Shown here piece by piece: positions 19,340-28,518 of a stretch of DNA of 64,000 bases; position 1 is the stretch's first letter; each line of letters opens with the position of its first letter. A program made the translations under genes and the position numbers. Source of the stretch: Sorangium aterium (GTDB taxonomy: Bacteria > Myxococcota_A > Polyangia > Polyangiales > Polyangiaceae); assembly GCF_028368935.1 (NCBI RefSeq), contig NZ_JAQNDK010000001.1, positions 1,860,001 to 1,924,000 on the forward strand. Direction: 5' to 3'. The notes below the pieces were generated by a model that ran no database searches, was not told where the DNA came from, and saw only the letters and a list, made by a program, of their open reading frames with translations.

Positions 19340-19840
19340 ATGGCAAAAAAGGCAGCACGGAAGACGTGGATCCTGGTCTCCGACGCAAGCCGCGCCCAGC
19401 TCTATCGCGAAGAGCCTGCGGGCAAGGGCTTCACCCTGCTCGAGTCATACAACCATGACGAGAGCCGGGCGCGCGTGCGGGATCTGATGGCCGACGCGCA
19501 CGGCCGCAAGCCGAACGGCACCTCCAGCGGGAACGGCAGCCTCGGCAACGGCGCAGGGGGCCAGTACCTCGGCCGTCCCGGCGCCGCTCCCGACACCGAT
19601 CCCAAGGAGGTCGAGAAGCAGAAGTTCGCCCAGGAGCTCGCGGCGGTGCTGGAGAAGGGGTTGAACGAGCACGCCTACGAGACGCTGGTGCTCGTCGCGC
19701 CGCCTCACTTCCTGGGCCTGCTCCGCGGCACGGTGAGCAAGCAGGTCAGTAACCACATCGAGGCGAGCGTGGACAAGGACCTGAGCTGGCTGGACGGCCC
19801 TCGGCTCACGGAGCGGCTGCGCGAGCTGCGGGCCGGGTAA
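19340..19840 (+). CDS. host-attachment-family protein (baeRF-like)
   Basis: A 166-residue cytoplasmic protein. The N-terminal TWILVSDASRAQLYREE and C-terminal LVLVAPPHFLGLLRGTVSKQ are diagnostic of the Host_attach family. This family is named for Rhizobiaceae attachment but is related to archaeo-eukaryotic release-factor domains, so its real role is probably ribosome- or RNA-linked. A Gly/Ser/Asn-rich linker lies at about 60-85. The C-terminus (SVDKDLSWLDGPRLTERLRE) is also typical. I chose ATG 19340 (MAKKAARK, site GTGGAGGC just upstream) over an in-frame ATG at 19319. Its last 35 bp overlap the convergent outer-membrane-protein gene. Confidence 0.85.
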   Translation: MAKKAARKTWILVSDASRAQLYREEPAGKGFTLLESYNHDESRARVRDLMADAHGRKPNGTSSGNGSLGNGAGGQYLGRPGAAPDTDPKEVEKQKFAQELAAVLEKGLNEHAYETLVLVAPPHFLGLLRGTVSKQVSNHIEASVDKDLSWLDGPRLTERLRELRAG

Positions 19841-21311
19841 CGCCGCTCCCCGCTGCCTCGAACGTATAGGCGACGCCGAGCCCGACGACGTTCGCCCGGG
19901 CGCTGTAGGCGCCGCCATTGATGGTGTTCGGGTCCTCCGGCGGATTGGCCCGCACCGGGCTCACCTGCGGGAGCCGCGCTTTTCTCGGATCGACCCTCAC
20001 GTCCGCGGCGAAGGCGTGCGCATAGCTCGCGTCGAGGCGCCACCGGCCGAGGTGGACGCCGAGGCCGGCCGCCGTCGTCAGCTTGGTCGCGTCGATCGTG
20101 AGGACCGACAGGTACTCGGGCGGGACGGCGCTCTGCTCGAGGCTCACGCCGGCGCGCAGATCCCACCGCGCGCCCGCGAGGTCGAAGGAATACTCGCCCC
20201 CGAGCCTCGCCGAGAGTGAGTTCTCGAACCGCCGCGGGAACGAGACGGCTGGCACGCGGAACGCCTCCGGGAAGCCGGCGACGTTCCGGAGCACCACGCC
20301 GTCGGGCTCGACGAGGATGTCGTCGTGCATGCTCCAGCCCTCGACGCCGAGCCCGAGCTCCACGCGCAGGTCGTCCACGACCCGCGCTTCCACGCCGGCG
20401 CGGAGGACCCACGGCAGATCGAACGCGACGTCGGCGTCCTCGCCCTCCTGGACGGCGCGCTCGAAGACGGGCGCCGCGGGGAGCCGCGCCCTGAATTTGG
20501 CCGGCGCGCGCACCCAGATGGGCAGCTGGAAGGCCAGGCCGACACGCCAGCGCGGCGTCGGGACGAAGAGCGCCCCGAGCTGGCCCGTGGGCGCCACGAT
20601 GGGCGCGACGCTGAGCTCGGAATGGATGTCCCACTCCGGATCTTCGGGCGCGCAGAACATCCGCTCCGGGAGGCACCCGGAGACCACCATCCGGCTGTTG
20701 AACGTGCCGACCAGCGCGCCGAGCCCGGCGCCGAAGCGCCACTCGGGCGACGGCGCGTACGCCGCCCCGACCCCCAGGAGCGCGAGCGCGGAGCCCTCGA
20801 GCGTGAGCAGCGCGTAGCGCTGGGGCGCCGGCATGCCGTTCACCTGCTCCGGATAGCTGGAGAGGGCCGCGTACGGCGCCCACATCCCGCCCCAGACGAC
20901 CCACCGCGGGTCGACCTTGAACGACGCCGCCAGCGTGGGGATCGGCAGCACCGGCGCGCTGCCGGTCACCGGATCCATCGTCTGCACGAAGCTCGCGCCC
21001 GTCGGCTCGCCGGTATTCGGATCGACCTGCCGTACGATCGCCTGGCGCGTGTGCCGGCTGCGCCACTCGAAGAGCCCGACGTCGAACAGCACCTGGGTGC
21101 CGGCCTCGTAGACGCCCGCAGGGTTGTAGGCGATCGCCCCGAGATCGTCGCCGCCGGCGATGTACGCCCCGCCGCGGGACGACGGGCGGACGCCGCGGTC
21201 GGTGAAGTACAGCCCGGCGGCGACGGCGTCGCCCGCGGGCAGGAGGAGCGCCCCCGCGGCGGACGCCACGGAGAGCACGGCGCGGATCGTGGGCTTTTGC
21301 ACGTGGATCAC
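19806..21311 (-). CDS. FadL/OmpP1-like outer-membrane beta-barrel protein
   Basis: An exported protein of 501 residues. A signal peptide ends near AGDAVA (about 31), followed by AGLYFTDRGVRPSSRGGAYI and IAYNPAGVYEAGTQ. These strings recall the N-terminal hatch of FadL-type transporters (NPAG motif). Alternating strands with aromatic girdles follow (RWVVWGGMWAPYAALSSY, RWRVGLAFQLPIWVRAPAKF). The barrel seems to end at GLGVAYTF, the usual terminal aromatic, but the frame runs 17 residues on into a Pro/Ala tail. The GTG start at 21311 overlaps the stop of the 1290-residue lipoprotein gene (GTGA), so the two are coupled. A role in hydrophobic-ligand uptake is inference. Confidence 0.8.
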   Translation of the reverse strand: MIHVQKPTIRAVLSVASAAGALLLPAGDAVAAGLYFTDRGVRPSSRGGAYIAGGDDLGAIAYNPAGVYEAGTQVLFDVGLFEWRSRHTRQAIVRQVDPNTGEPTGASFVQTMDPVTGSAPVLPIPTLAASFKVDPRWVVWGGMWAPYAALSSYPEQVNGMPAPQRYALLTLEGSALALLGVGAAYAPSPEWRFGAGLGALVGTFNSRMVVSGCLPERMFCAPEDPEWDIHSELSVAPIVAPTGQLGALFVPTPRWRVGLAFQLPIWVRAPAKFRARLPAAPVFERAVQEGEDADVAFDLPWVLRAGVEARVVDDLRVELGLGVEGWSMHDDILVEPDGVVLRNVAGFPEAFRVPAVSFPRRFENSLSARLGGEYSFDLAGARWDLRAGVSLEQSAVPPEYLSVLTIDATKLTTAAGLGVHLGRWRLDASYAHAFAADVRVDPRKARLPQVSPVRANPPEDPNTINGGAYSARANVVGLGVAYTFEAAGSGVTRPAARAAAP

Positions 21312-24300
21312 TCGTGCGGCCGGTTCTTGACGATGGCGTAGATCTGCTCGAGCCCGCGGGTCTCGTCCGTCAGGAAGTCCCTGGCCGAGACAAACAGCTG
21401 CCGGTAGTCCTCCGCCGTCAGCGGCGCGCCGCTCCCGGCCTCGATGCGGTTCACGTCCGCGAACGCGTCGAGGAACACGTCGAGCGGCGCTCGGCCGTCC
21501 GCCATCGGCGTCACGAGCGCCGGGAGCACGTGCTCCATCGCGTGATACCTGTCGTACCGATCGTCGTTGAGCGCCTTCAGCGCGTTGAGCCCCGCGTCGG
21601 CCGCGCCTGGACCGCCGGCGCCCCCCGCCGGGGTCAGCGCGGTCGACGCGGCCTTCAGGATCCGGCGCAAGGCGTCGTCGTCGGCGAGGAGCTGGAGGCC
21701 GTCGGCGAGCGTCGTCGAGAGCGCCTGGAACGGGGCGCCGGCTGCATCCGCGTCGAGCAGGTAGGTGAGGAACCGCTCGATCTCCCGCCGCGCCGGCTCG
21801 TGGGCGCGGACTGCCTCCATCACGTCGACGGCGGCGGCGAACAGCGGGTGGCCCAGGAGGTCGCTCATCGTCGCGCCGAGCTCCTTCTGCGCCCAGGCGC
21901 ACCGCCCCGTCGTCTCGCGATCGGGGCAGTGGGCGTTCAGCTGCTCGCGGAGGACGCGCAGGACGAGGGCGCCCATCCTCGGGAGCGCGCGGTTCTTGAA
22001 CCGGGCCTCAGGCCCCGACCCCTCGACCGCAAGCAGCGCATCGACGAGCTCGTCCACGCCGCGCTTCCACTGGCCCTCTCGCTCGGCGGCGTCGGGCGCA
22101 TTGCGCTGCGCGAAGCGCGCGTCGATGCCGTTCAGAGCGCCGGCGAGGAGGGTGAACACGGTGAGCTGCTCCTGGACCCGACCATCCGCCCACGTGGCCT
22201 TCTTCTTCCCCCAGCGGTCGACCATGCCCACGCCGACCGCGTAGCGGGTGCTGAAGAGGGTGCGCGCGAGCTTCTCGAGGACCTGCGCCTTCGTCAGCGG
22301 CCGATCGGCCGCGGGGCCGCGCCGCACGGTCACGGACGTGTCGCGCGCCATCCGGGCGAACGCCACCGACGACGCGAGGACGTCCTTGGCCCGGAGCGCG
22401 TCGGCCATGAGCGGCTCGTAGGAGTTGGCCCCTGCCTCCGAGCAGTACGCGGTGTTGGTCTTGGGCGAGCCGGCCTTGATGCACTCCGGCCCGTGCTGCT
22501 TGCCCGGCCAGTGATGGTACGCCGTGCTGAAGAGATCGATCAGGATGTCCTCCCCCGTGGAATCCGGGGCGACCTCGGCGAACGCCGCCACGATGGGGCT
22601 CAGGTACTCGCCGAGCCCGAGCTGCTCCAGCAAGAAGGCCGTCCCCGGGTGGCGCACCCGGATCAGGCCCTCGGGGGAGCTGCACTCGTTCACGCCCAGC
22701 GCGTTCCTCGGGCAATGGATCGTGCCGGCCGGCTCGAGGGTCCCGGAGATGAACAGGTTCGTCGTCAGGTTCCCGCCCGCTCCCGACAGCGCCCGGAAGG
22801 GATCCAGATCCTGCAGCGCCGGGAACCTGTCCGAGTCGGCTCCGAAATAGATGAGGCGGTTCAGCGCGGCCGGGGTGGGATGGCTCGTCAAGCCGTGGAT
22901 GCCGCTCGAGGACTCGAGCACCGAGTCCGTCACGGCGAGCGCAAGGACCGTCGGCTTGACCTCGAGCACCGCCTTCTTGTCGTGCCCCTCCGGGAGGAGC
23001 GAGTCGAGGTAGAAGGCCGCCAGGTTGTCGATCTGGAACAGCTCGCACTCGGCGTACTCGACGAAGGGCACCGTGACCTCGAAGACGCTGACCACCGCGC
23101 CCTCCTTGTTGCACTGCCTGACGCCGGCGGTGTCGTGCATGAGCTGCATCAGCCGCTCCATGCCCGAGCGGTTGTCGCCGATCTTCGGCTTCGTCTGATC
23201 CACCGGCGTCCGCGGCGCGGCGATCGTCGGCGCCCCGACGGTGAGGTTGATCGCCGGGCCGTTCAGCTGCGCCGGGTTGTACGCGTACCGGTCGCGGGTC
23301 GTGAGCATCGCCGCGATCGCGTCGCCCGCGTGCCGCGCGCCGCCGCGCGAGGCGAGGAGCGCGTCGCTCCCGAGCGCCTCGATCAAGCGCGCCACGAGCC
23401 CCGGCTGCTCGACGGCCCTGCCGAGCACCGCCGAGAGCTCGTCCCAGAGCGGCGCCTTCTCGTCGATGCGCGCGGGCGCCTCCTTGCCCTGGGCGGCCAG
23501 CCGGTCGTGCTCGCGGGCGACATCCCGGATGCGCAGCGCCGCGGCGGTCATACGCGCGAGCTCCGCCTCGCGGTTCTCGAGCAGATCGATGAGCGTGAGC
23601 AGGAGGACGTCCGAGTCCTTGTCGGCGAGCACCTGGCCGACCGCGTGCGCGAGGTCGGCGAGCGGCGAGTCCTCGCCGCGGAAGCGGCGGTACGACAGGC
23701 AGCCGTCGCACCGCTCGCCCGCGGGCACGATCCTGCCGCGGCGGGCGTCGTAGCGGGCCTCCTCGCGGTCGCCGAAGAGCAGGTACGCGCCGGAGAGCGC
23801 GTACATGAGCCCTTCGTGCTCGGTCTTCCACGGCTCCGGATCGCCTTTGCCCGCGTACCGGGTCCCGTCGACGAGCGGCACGATCGACCGCAGCGCCGCG
23901 CCGAGGACGGTGCGGGAGGTGTCGACGTAGGCGTAGAGCTCCGGCGAGAGGCCCCCGAACGGGTCCCGCGGCGGCTCGGTGACGCCGGGGATGGAGAACG
24001 GCGGTTCGATCGCGAGGGGCGCGCCGCTCCGGTCCACGAACCTGCCGGACGCGTCGATGTCGGCGAGGCCGTCGCGGTCGGCGTCGGCGAACGGCGCCGG
24101 GACCCCCTCGCCCTGGGGGAGGACCCACCCGCGCCCATCGCGGCGGGCGATGAAGATCGACGGCGGCGCGGCGAGCCCGGGGTGCTCCGCGAGCAGCGCC
24201 GCCTGCGTGAGCTCCAGGGTCGTGCGCGGGCGGCTCGGCTGCGCGGTGGCGGCGTCGACCGCGAGCGGCGCCCGCTCCGGCAGCGACAGCGTGGCCAGCT

Positions 24301-25180
24301 CCTGCTCGCCTGCCGCGAGCAGCGCCTGGAGCGCGGGCGCCCCCGGGCCGCCGGGGCCGAGCACGTCGAGCGCCGCCACGGTCATCGGGCGCAGCCCGGG
24401 GTACGCGAGCGCCGCGCCCGCCATGCCGAGCCCCACCTCCGCCGAGCGATAGCCCCGGCGCCCCCAGATGCTCGCGAGGGCGCAGACCGGCGCTCCCTGC
24501 CCCTCTGCCCTGCCGCAGGCGATCGGCGCCCGCTCCCGCTGCCTCTTCTGGTCGCCCTCCTCTTCCTCCGGCCCCGCGTTCTCCTCGCCGCCGTGGATGA
24601 GCGCGTCGAGGAGACGGGCGATCCCCCGGGTCGACTCGGGCAGGACCGCCGGCCCCGCCGCGTCGAACGGGTTCGACTCGTAGAGCGGCGCGAGGGTCTG
24701 CGAGAGGCTCAGGACGGCATCGTGCAGCCGGATCTTGCCGCCCCCCTCGCCGGGCGCGACGTTGTCGATCTCGATGTCCGGCACGGCGGCGTTGACGGCG
24801 TCCACGAGGGCGTTGCGCCACCGCGCCATGGCCTCCACCTTGGCCACGCCCAGCCTGCGCGCCTGCGCCGCCCGCTCGCCGGAGACCGGCGGGAGCACCG
24901 AGACGTCGACCTCGTCCTCGTACCGGCCCTCGCCATCGTAGTGGCAGACGCGCTGGTACGAGGCGCCCGTGTGGTCCTCGTGGAGGCTCGACGCGCCCAC
25001 GCGGTCGCAGAGCATGCCGAAGACGTCGTCGCCCAGCCCGCCGCCCTCCTTCACCTTGGGAGGCGCCTTCCGCGTCGTGTCGAGCGGCTCGTGACACGAA
25101 GCGATCGCCCCGCCGGCCGCGATGAGCGCGACGAGCCGGAGCACGACAGCGACCGAGGAACCCAGCGCGCGCCTGCGCAT
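21308..25180 (-). CDS. very large orphan lipoprotein
   Basis: A predicted lipoprotein of 1290 residues. The signal is LRLVALIAAGGAIASC with lipid-attachment Cys29. The body has no domain I recognise. It includes a calcium-loop-like stretch (FADADRDGLADIDASG, about residues 360-375), a CXXC segment (GERCDGCLSYRRF), and extensive helical regions. The start is ATG 25180 behind GGGGGAGG; an in-frame ATG at 25306 would add 42 residues before the signal and is unlikely. It is cotranscribed with the FadL-like barrel gene through a 4-bp GTGA overlap, so the two may act together at the outer membrane. It is divergent from glmU. Function unknown. Confidence 0.8.
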   Translation of the reverse strand: MRRRALGSSVAVVLRLVALIAAGGAIASCHEPLDTTRKAPPKVKEGGGLGDDVFGMLCDRVGASSLHEDHTGASYQRVCHYDGEGRYEDEVDVSVLPPVSGERAAQARRLGVAKVEAMARWRNALVDAVNAAVPDIEIDNVAPGEGGGKIRLHDAVLSLSQTLAPLYESNPFDAAGPAVLPESTRGIARLLDALIHGGEENAGPEEEEGDQKRQRERAPIACGRAEGQGAPVCALASIWGRRGYRSAEVGLGMAGAALAYPGLRPMTVAALDVLGPGGPGAPALQALLAAGEQELATLSLPERAPLAVDAATAQPSRPRTTLELTQAALLAEHPGLAAPPSIFIARRDGRGWVLPQGEGVPAPFADADRDGLADIDASGRFVDRSGAPLAIEPPFSIPGVTEPPRDPFGGLSPELYAYVDTSRTVLGAALRSIVPLVDGTRYAGKGDPEPWKTEHEGLMYALSGAYLLFGDREEARYDARRGRIVPAGERCDGCLSYRRFRGEDSPLADLAHAVGQVLADKDSDVLLLTLIDLLENREAELARMTAAALRIRDVAREHDRLAAQGKEAPARIDEKAPLWDELSAVLGRAVEQPGLVARLIEALGSDALLASRGGARHAGDAIAAMLTTRDRYAYNPAQLNGPAINLTVGAPTIAAPRTPVDQTKPKIGDNRSGMERLMQLMHDTAGVRQCNKEGAVVSVFEVTVPFVEYAECELFQIDNLAAFYLDSLLPEGHDKKAVLEVKPTVLALAVTDSVLESSSGIHGLTSHPTPAALNRLIYFGADSDRFPALQDLDPFRALSGAGGNLTTNLFISGTLEPAGTIHCPRNALGVNECSSPEGLIRVRHPGTAFLLEQLGLGEYLSPIVAAFAEVAPDSTGEDILIDLFSTAYHHWPGKQHGPECIKAGSPKTNTAYCSEAGANSYEPLMADALRAKDVLASSVAFARMARDTSVTVRRGPAADRPLTKAQVLEKLARTLFSTRYAVGVGMVDRWGKKKATWADGRVQEQLTVFTLLAGALNGIDARFAQRNAPDAAEREGQWKRGVDELVDALLAVEGSGPEARFKNRALPRMGALVLRVLREQLNAHCPDRETTGRCAWAQKELGATMSDLLGHPLFAAAVDVMEAVRAHEPARREIERFLTYLLDADAAGAPFQALSTTLADGLQLLADDDALRRILKAASTALTPAGGAGGPGAADAGLNALKALNDDRYDRYHAMEHVLPALVTPMADGRAPLDVFLDAFADVNRIEAGSGAPLTAEDYRQLFVSARDFLTDETRGLEQIYAIVKNRPHE

Positions 25181-25356
25181 GACGACAACCTCCCCCAGTT
25201 GCCTCCAGGGTAGACGATTCCGCTCCAGGTGCGTAGGGGCTTGGCGCCCCTGCGGGAGTGAGGTGGGCGACGCCGGAGCGCGCGTTCTCCAGTTCTCCAG
25301 CGTCACTGCGCTGCGACGGGGACGGCGGCGGGCTCGTGGGTATAGGCTGCGGAGCG

Positions 25357-26778
25357 ATGGCGACCCAACCCACCCCGCTCACCGCTGTCGTTCTCGCTGC
25401 TGGACAAGGGACTCGGATGAAGAGCGCCCGGCCGAAGGTGCTCCACGAGCTCTGCGGCCGGCCGATGCTCCATTACGTCGTCGACGCGGCGCTGGCCGCC
25501 GGCGCCTCCGACGTCGTGGTCGTCGTCGGCCACGGCCGCGACGAGGTCTCGGCGGCCCTGGACAAGGCGTTCGGCGCCCAGGGGAAGAAGGTCCGCACCG
25601 CGCTCCAGCCCCAGCAGCGCGGCACGGGCGACGCGGTGCGCTGCGCCATGCCGCACATCGACGCCACCTCCGAGGCGATCCTGATCCTGTGCGGCGACAC
25701 GCCGCTGCTCGATCCGGAGCAGCTCACGCAGCTCCGCGGGGCGCTCGACCGCGCGGGCGGCGCGCCGATGGCGATGCTCACCGCGGAGGTCTCCGATCCG
25801 ACGGGGTACGGCAGGATCCTCCGCGACGCTTCGGGCCGTGTGATCGGCATCCGCGAGCACAAGGACGCGACGCCCGAGGAGCGCGCGATCACCGAGGTGA
25901 ACCCCGGCGTCTACCTCGCCCGCAGCGGGTTCCTCGAGCGCGCGCTGGCCGGGCTGACGACGGACAACGCGCAGGGTGAGCTCTACCTGACCGACATCGT
26001 CGCGCAGGCGGCGAAGGCCGGCGGCGCCGCGGCGGTCGTGGCCAGGGACGTCGGCTCGCTCGTGGGCATCAACGACCGCGCGCAGCTCGCCGCCGCCGAG
26101 GAGGTGCTCCACGGCCGCATCTCCGATCGGCTGCGCAAGAGCGGCGTCACGATCCGCACGAGCGCCCGCATCGACGCGGGCGTGGCCGTCGAGCCGGACG
26201 CCGTGATCGAGCACGCCGTCGTCCTGCGGGGCCGGACGCGGGTGGGCGCGGGCGCGCGGATCGATGTGGGCTCGGTGCTCACGGACGTGGTCGTCGAGGC
26301 GGGCGCCTCCGTGAAGCCGTACACGGTCGCCTCGCAGTCGTCGATCGGCGCCGGCGCGCAGATCGGGCCGTTCTCGCACCTCCGGCCGGAGAGCCAGATC
26401 GAGGCCGACGCGCACATCGGCAACTTCGTCGAGACCAAGAAGACCGTGGTCCGGAAGGGCGCGAAGGCGAACCACCTCGCCTACCTCGGCGACGGCGACA
26501 TCGGCGAGGGCGCGAACGTCGGCGCCGGGACGATCTTCTGCAACTACGACGGCTTCCGGAAGCACCGGACCGAGATCGGCGCCGGCGCCTTCATCGGCAG
26601 CGACTCGCAGATCGTCGCCCCGGTGAAGATCGGCGCGGGCGCCTACGTGGCGACGGGCACGACCGTGACCCGCGACGTGCCGGACGAGGCGCTGGCGATC
26701 GGCCGGGTGAAGCAGGAGAACAAGGACGGCTACGCGACGCGGCTCAAGGCGCGGCTGAAGGACGCGGCGAAGAAGTAG
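25357..26778 (+). CDS. glmU: bifunctional GlmU: N-acetyltransferase and uridylyltransferase
   Basis: A 473-residue enzyme making UDP-GlcNAc for peptidoglycan and lipopolysaccharide. The N-terminal pyrophosphorylase has the signature LAAGQGTRMKSARPKVLHEL (about 12-31) and the uracil-site motif QRGTGDAVRCAM. The C-terminal left-handed beta-helix acetyltransferase has hexapeptide repeats, GPFSHLRPESQI, GNFVETKKT, NHLAYLGDGDIG and ANVGAGTIFCNYDG. These are the active-site strings of GlmU. The start is ATG 25357 (MATQPTPLTAVV); an upstream in-frame ATG at 25258 lies in the divergent promoter region. Length is close to the usual 456. It is monocistronic here. Confidence 0.97.
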   Translation: MATQPTPLTAVVLAAGQGTRMKSARPKVLHELCGRPMLHYVVDAALAAGASDVVVVVGHGRDEVSAALDKAFGAQGKKVRTALQPQQRGTGDAVRCAMPHIDATSEAILILCGDTPLLDPEQLTQLRGALDRAGGAPMAMLTAEVSDPTGYGRILRDASGRVIGIREHKDATPEERAITEVNPGVYLARSGFLERALAGLTTDNAQGELYLTDIVAQAAKAGGAAAVVARDVGSLVGINDRAQLAAAEEVLHGRISDRLRKSGVTIRTSARIDAGVAVEPDAVIEHAVVLRGRTRVGAGARIDVGSVLTDVVVEAGASVKPYTVASQSSIGAGAQIGPFSHLRPESQIEADAHIGNFVETKKTVVRKGAKANHLAYLGDGDIGEGANVGAGTIFCNYDGFRKHRTEIGAGAFIGSDSQIVAPVKIGAGAYVATGTTVTRDVPDEALAIGRVKQENKDGYATRLKARLKDAAKK

Positions 26779-26898
26779 GCCCTTTCGACGAGCTCGCCAG
26801 CGCGGCCGCGAAGGACGCGCGGCGGGCGCCGGCGCTCAACCCCGGCGGCCAGCAGAGGCAGGTTGACTCGGCCGCCGGCGCCGCCTGATGTAGGGGCC

Positions 26899-28518
26899 AT
26901 GGGGTACCTCGAGAGGCTTCGGAGCTACCTCGAGCGCGTCGCGCGCGCGCCCGAGGGGATTCCCGTTGTCCATATCGACCTCGCCGCGCACCGGCGCCAC
27001 TTCGCCGCTGCATGGGAGCGTGTCATGGCGTCCAGGAAGCTGAGCCAGAGCGACACGCCGCCAGAGAGGTGGGAGCGGGATACGTGGCACAGGGAAGATC
27101 AGCTCCTCTTCAACATGAGATGGGATCTGCCGACCTTCGTGGAGGAGGTCGCGGATCAGCTCGTCGAGTCGCTGGTGCCGGATGCGTCCGCCGAGGAGCT
27201 CGGAAGGCTCATCGATGTCGCCATCGGCTTCGGTATCGGTGACTGGAACTCCTCGGGCGCGCGGGGCCTGGATGAAGAGATCGGCAGGATCGCCGAGGCT
27301 GCGTCCGAGCGGCTGAAGCGCTCTCAGCAGCGGTACGGATGGGAATCGCCGGCACGCTACGCCTTCGAGATCCGGGCGATCCGGAAGCACGCCGACCGGT
27401 ACACGCTGACGAGGAGCGGCGCCACGCTCCTCAGCCTCCCAGGTCTCGACGCGGTGCGCTGGCTCCTCGCGCTGGAGGCTGCGCAATCGCTCGGGCCTGC
27501 CGACGAGTGGCGGATCTCCCCGGAGCTCGCCGCGCAGCTGCTGAAGGAACCGCAGCGCGAGGTGGAGGTGGAAGAGCAGCTCGATCGCTCATGGCCCTTC
27601 TCGCTGGCCACCGTGCGCCGCCTCGGAGCGATGAGGCTGCTCCAGTACCAGCGTCAGGATCCCGAGCAGGGGCTCATGGGGTGGTCCTACACCGTCTTCG
27701 ACCGGGCTCGCCCTCTCCTGGAGGATATCGCCGAGCAGCGCGCGACCCCCTTCGCGGTGCTCGCGGACGCGCTGCTGCGGGACGAGGTCGCGCTCGCGCT
27801 CGACAACGTCCGACCGGACCCAGAGCGGGCGGTCAGGGAGAGCGCGGCAGCCGCGACGGCGCTCCAGGCCCGGATGGTCGTGCACGAGATCCGGAACGCG
27901 CTCGTTCCCGCCCAGATCGCGCTGTCCCGCCTGGTCAGGGAGGTCGGGCATGCGATGGATGACGAGCCGCTTCAGCGTCATCGCGGTCGGGTGGACGCCG
28001 GCATCCACCGCGCCCTCGCGTTCGCTGACGAGATGCTCCGGGTCGCCAACCTTGGCGAGGAGCCGGCGGCGCCGTTCGACGTCTCCGCCGCCCTGCGGGA
28101 CGCCATGGCAGGCCTCGCAGGGGAGCTGAACGGCGGCCTTCGTTACGCCCCGATCGAGGCAGCGCCAGCTGTCGTTGGGCCCCGCGGTCGCTTCGTCCTC
28201 GCCATCACGAATGTGCTGCGAAACAGCGCCCAGGCCGTGGCCGGGCGGGAGGGCGTCGTCGAGGTCTCCCTCGACGTGAACGAGGACGAGCTCCTCCTCC
28301 GCGTGGACGACAACGGCCCCGGCGTGCCGCCTGACCAGCGCCGCGCCATCTTCGAACCAGGGGTAGCGCTGCGCGCCGGTGGCAGCGGTCAGGGCCTGGC
28401 GCTGGTCCGCCAGGTCATCGAGGGAGAAATGGCGGGGTCCGTCGTGTGCGGAGAGAGCCCGCTCGGAGGCGCCCGCTTCGAGATCGTGATACCGCTGCGG
28501 AGAGGAAGGACACCATGA
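26899..28518 (+). CDS. cytoplasmic histidine kinase with novel N-terminal region
   Basis: A 539-residue sensor kinase with no transmembrane segment, so the input is cytosolic. Residues 1 to about 310 match no domain I recognise; they are mostly helical, with a possible winged-helix stretch (YTLTRSGATLLSLPGLDAVR). The phosphoacceptor helix is VVHEIRNALVPAQIALSRL (His329). The ATPase has the N box ITNVLRNSAQAV, G1 RVDDNGPGVP and G2 GGSGQGLAL. The start is ATG 26899 (MGYLERLRSYLE). Its stop overlaps the start of the response-regulator gene (ATGA), so the two are a coupled kinase-regulator pair. The regulator carries a nuclease-like domain, so the kinase probably controls DNA or RNA cleavage. That is inference. 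Confidence 0.85.
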   Translation: MGYLERLRSYLERVARAPEGIPVVHIDLAAHRRHFAAAWERVMASRKLSQSDTPPERWERDTWHREDQLLFNMRWDLPTFVEEVADQLVESLVPDASAEELGRLIDVAIGFGIGDWNSSGARGLDEEIGRIAEAASERLKRSQQRYGWESPARYAFEIRAIRKHADRYTLTRSGATLLSLPGLDAVRWLLALEAAQSLGPADEWRISPELAAQLLKEPQREVEVEEQLDRSWPFSLATVRRLGAMRLLQYQRQDPEQGLMGWSYTVFDRARPLLEDIAEQRATPFAVLADALLRDEVALALDNVRPDPERAVRESAAAATALQARMVVHEIRNALVPAQIALSRLVREVGHAMDDEPLQRHRGRVDAGIHRALAFADEMLRVANLGEEPAAPFDVSAALRDAMAGLAGELNGGLRYAPIEAAPAVVGPRGRFVLAITNVLRNSAQAVAGREGVVEVSLDVNEDELLLRVDDNGPGVPPDQRRAIFEPGVALRAGGSGQGLALVRQVIEGEMAGSVVCGESPLGGARFEIVIPLRRGRTP

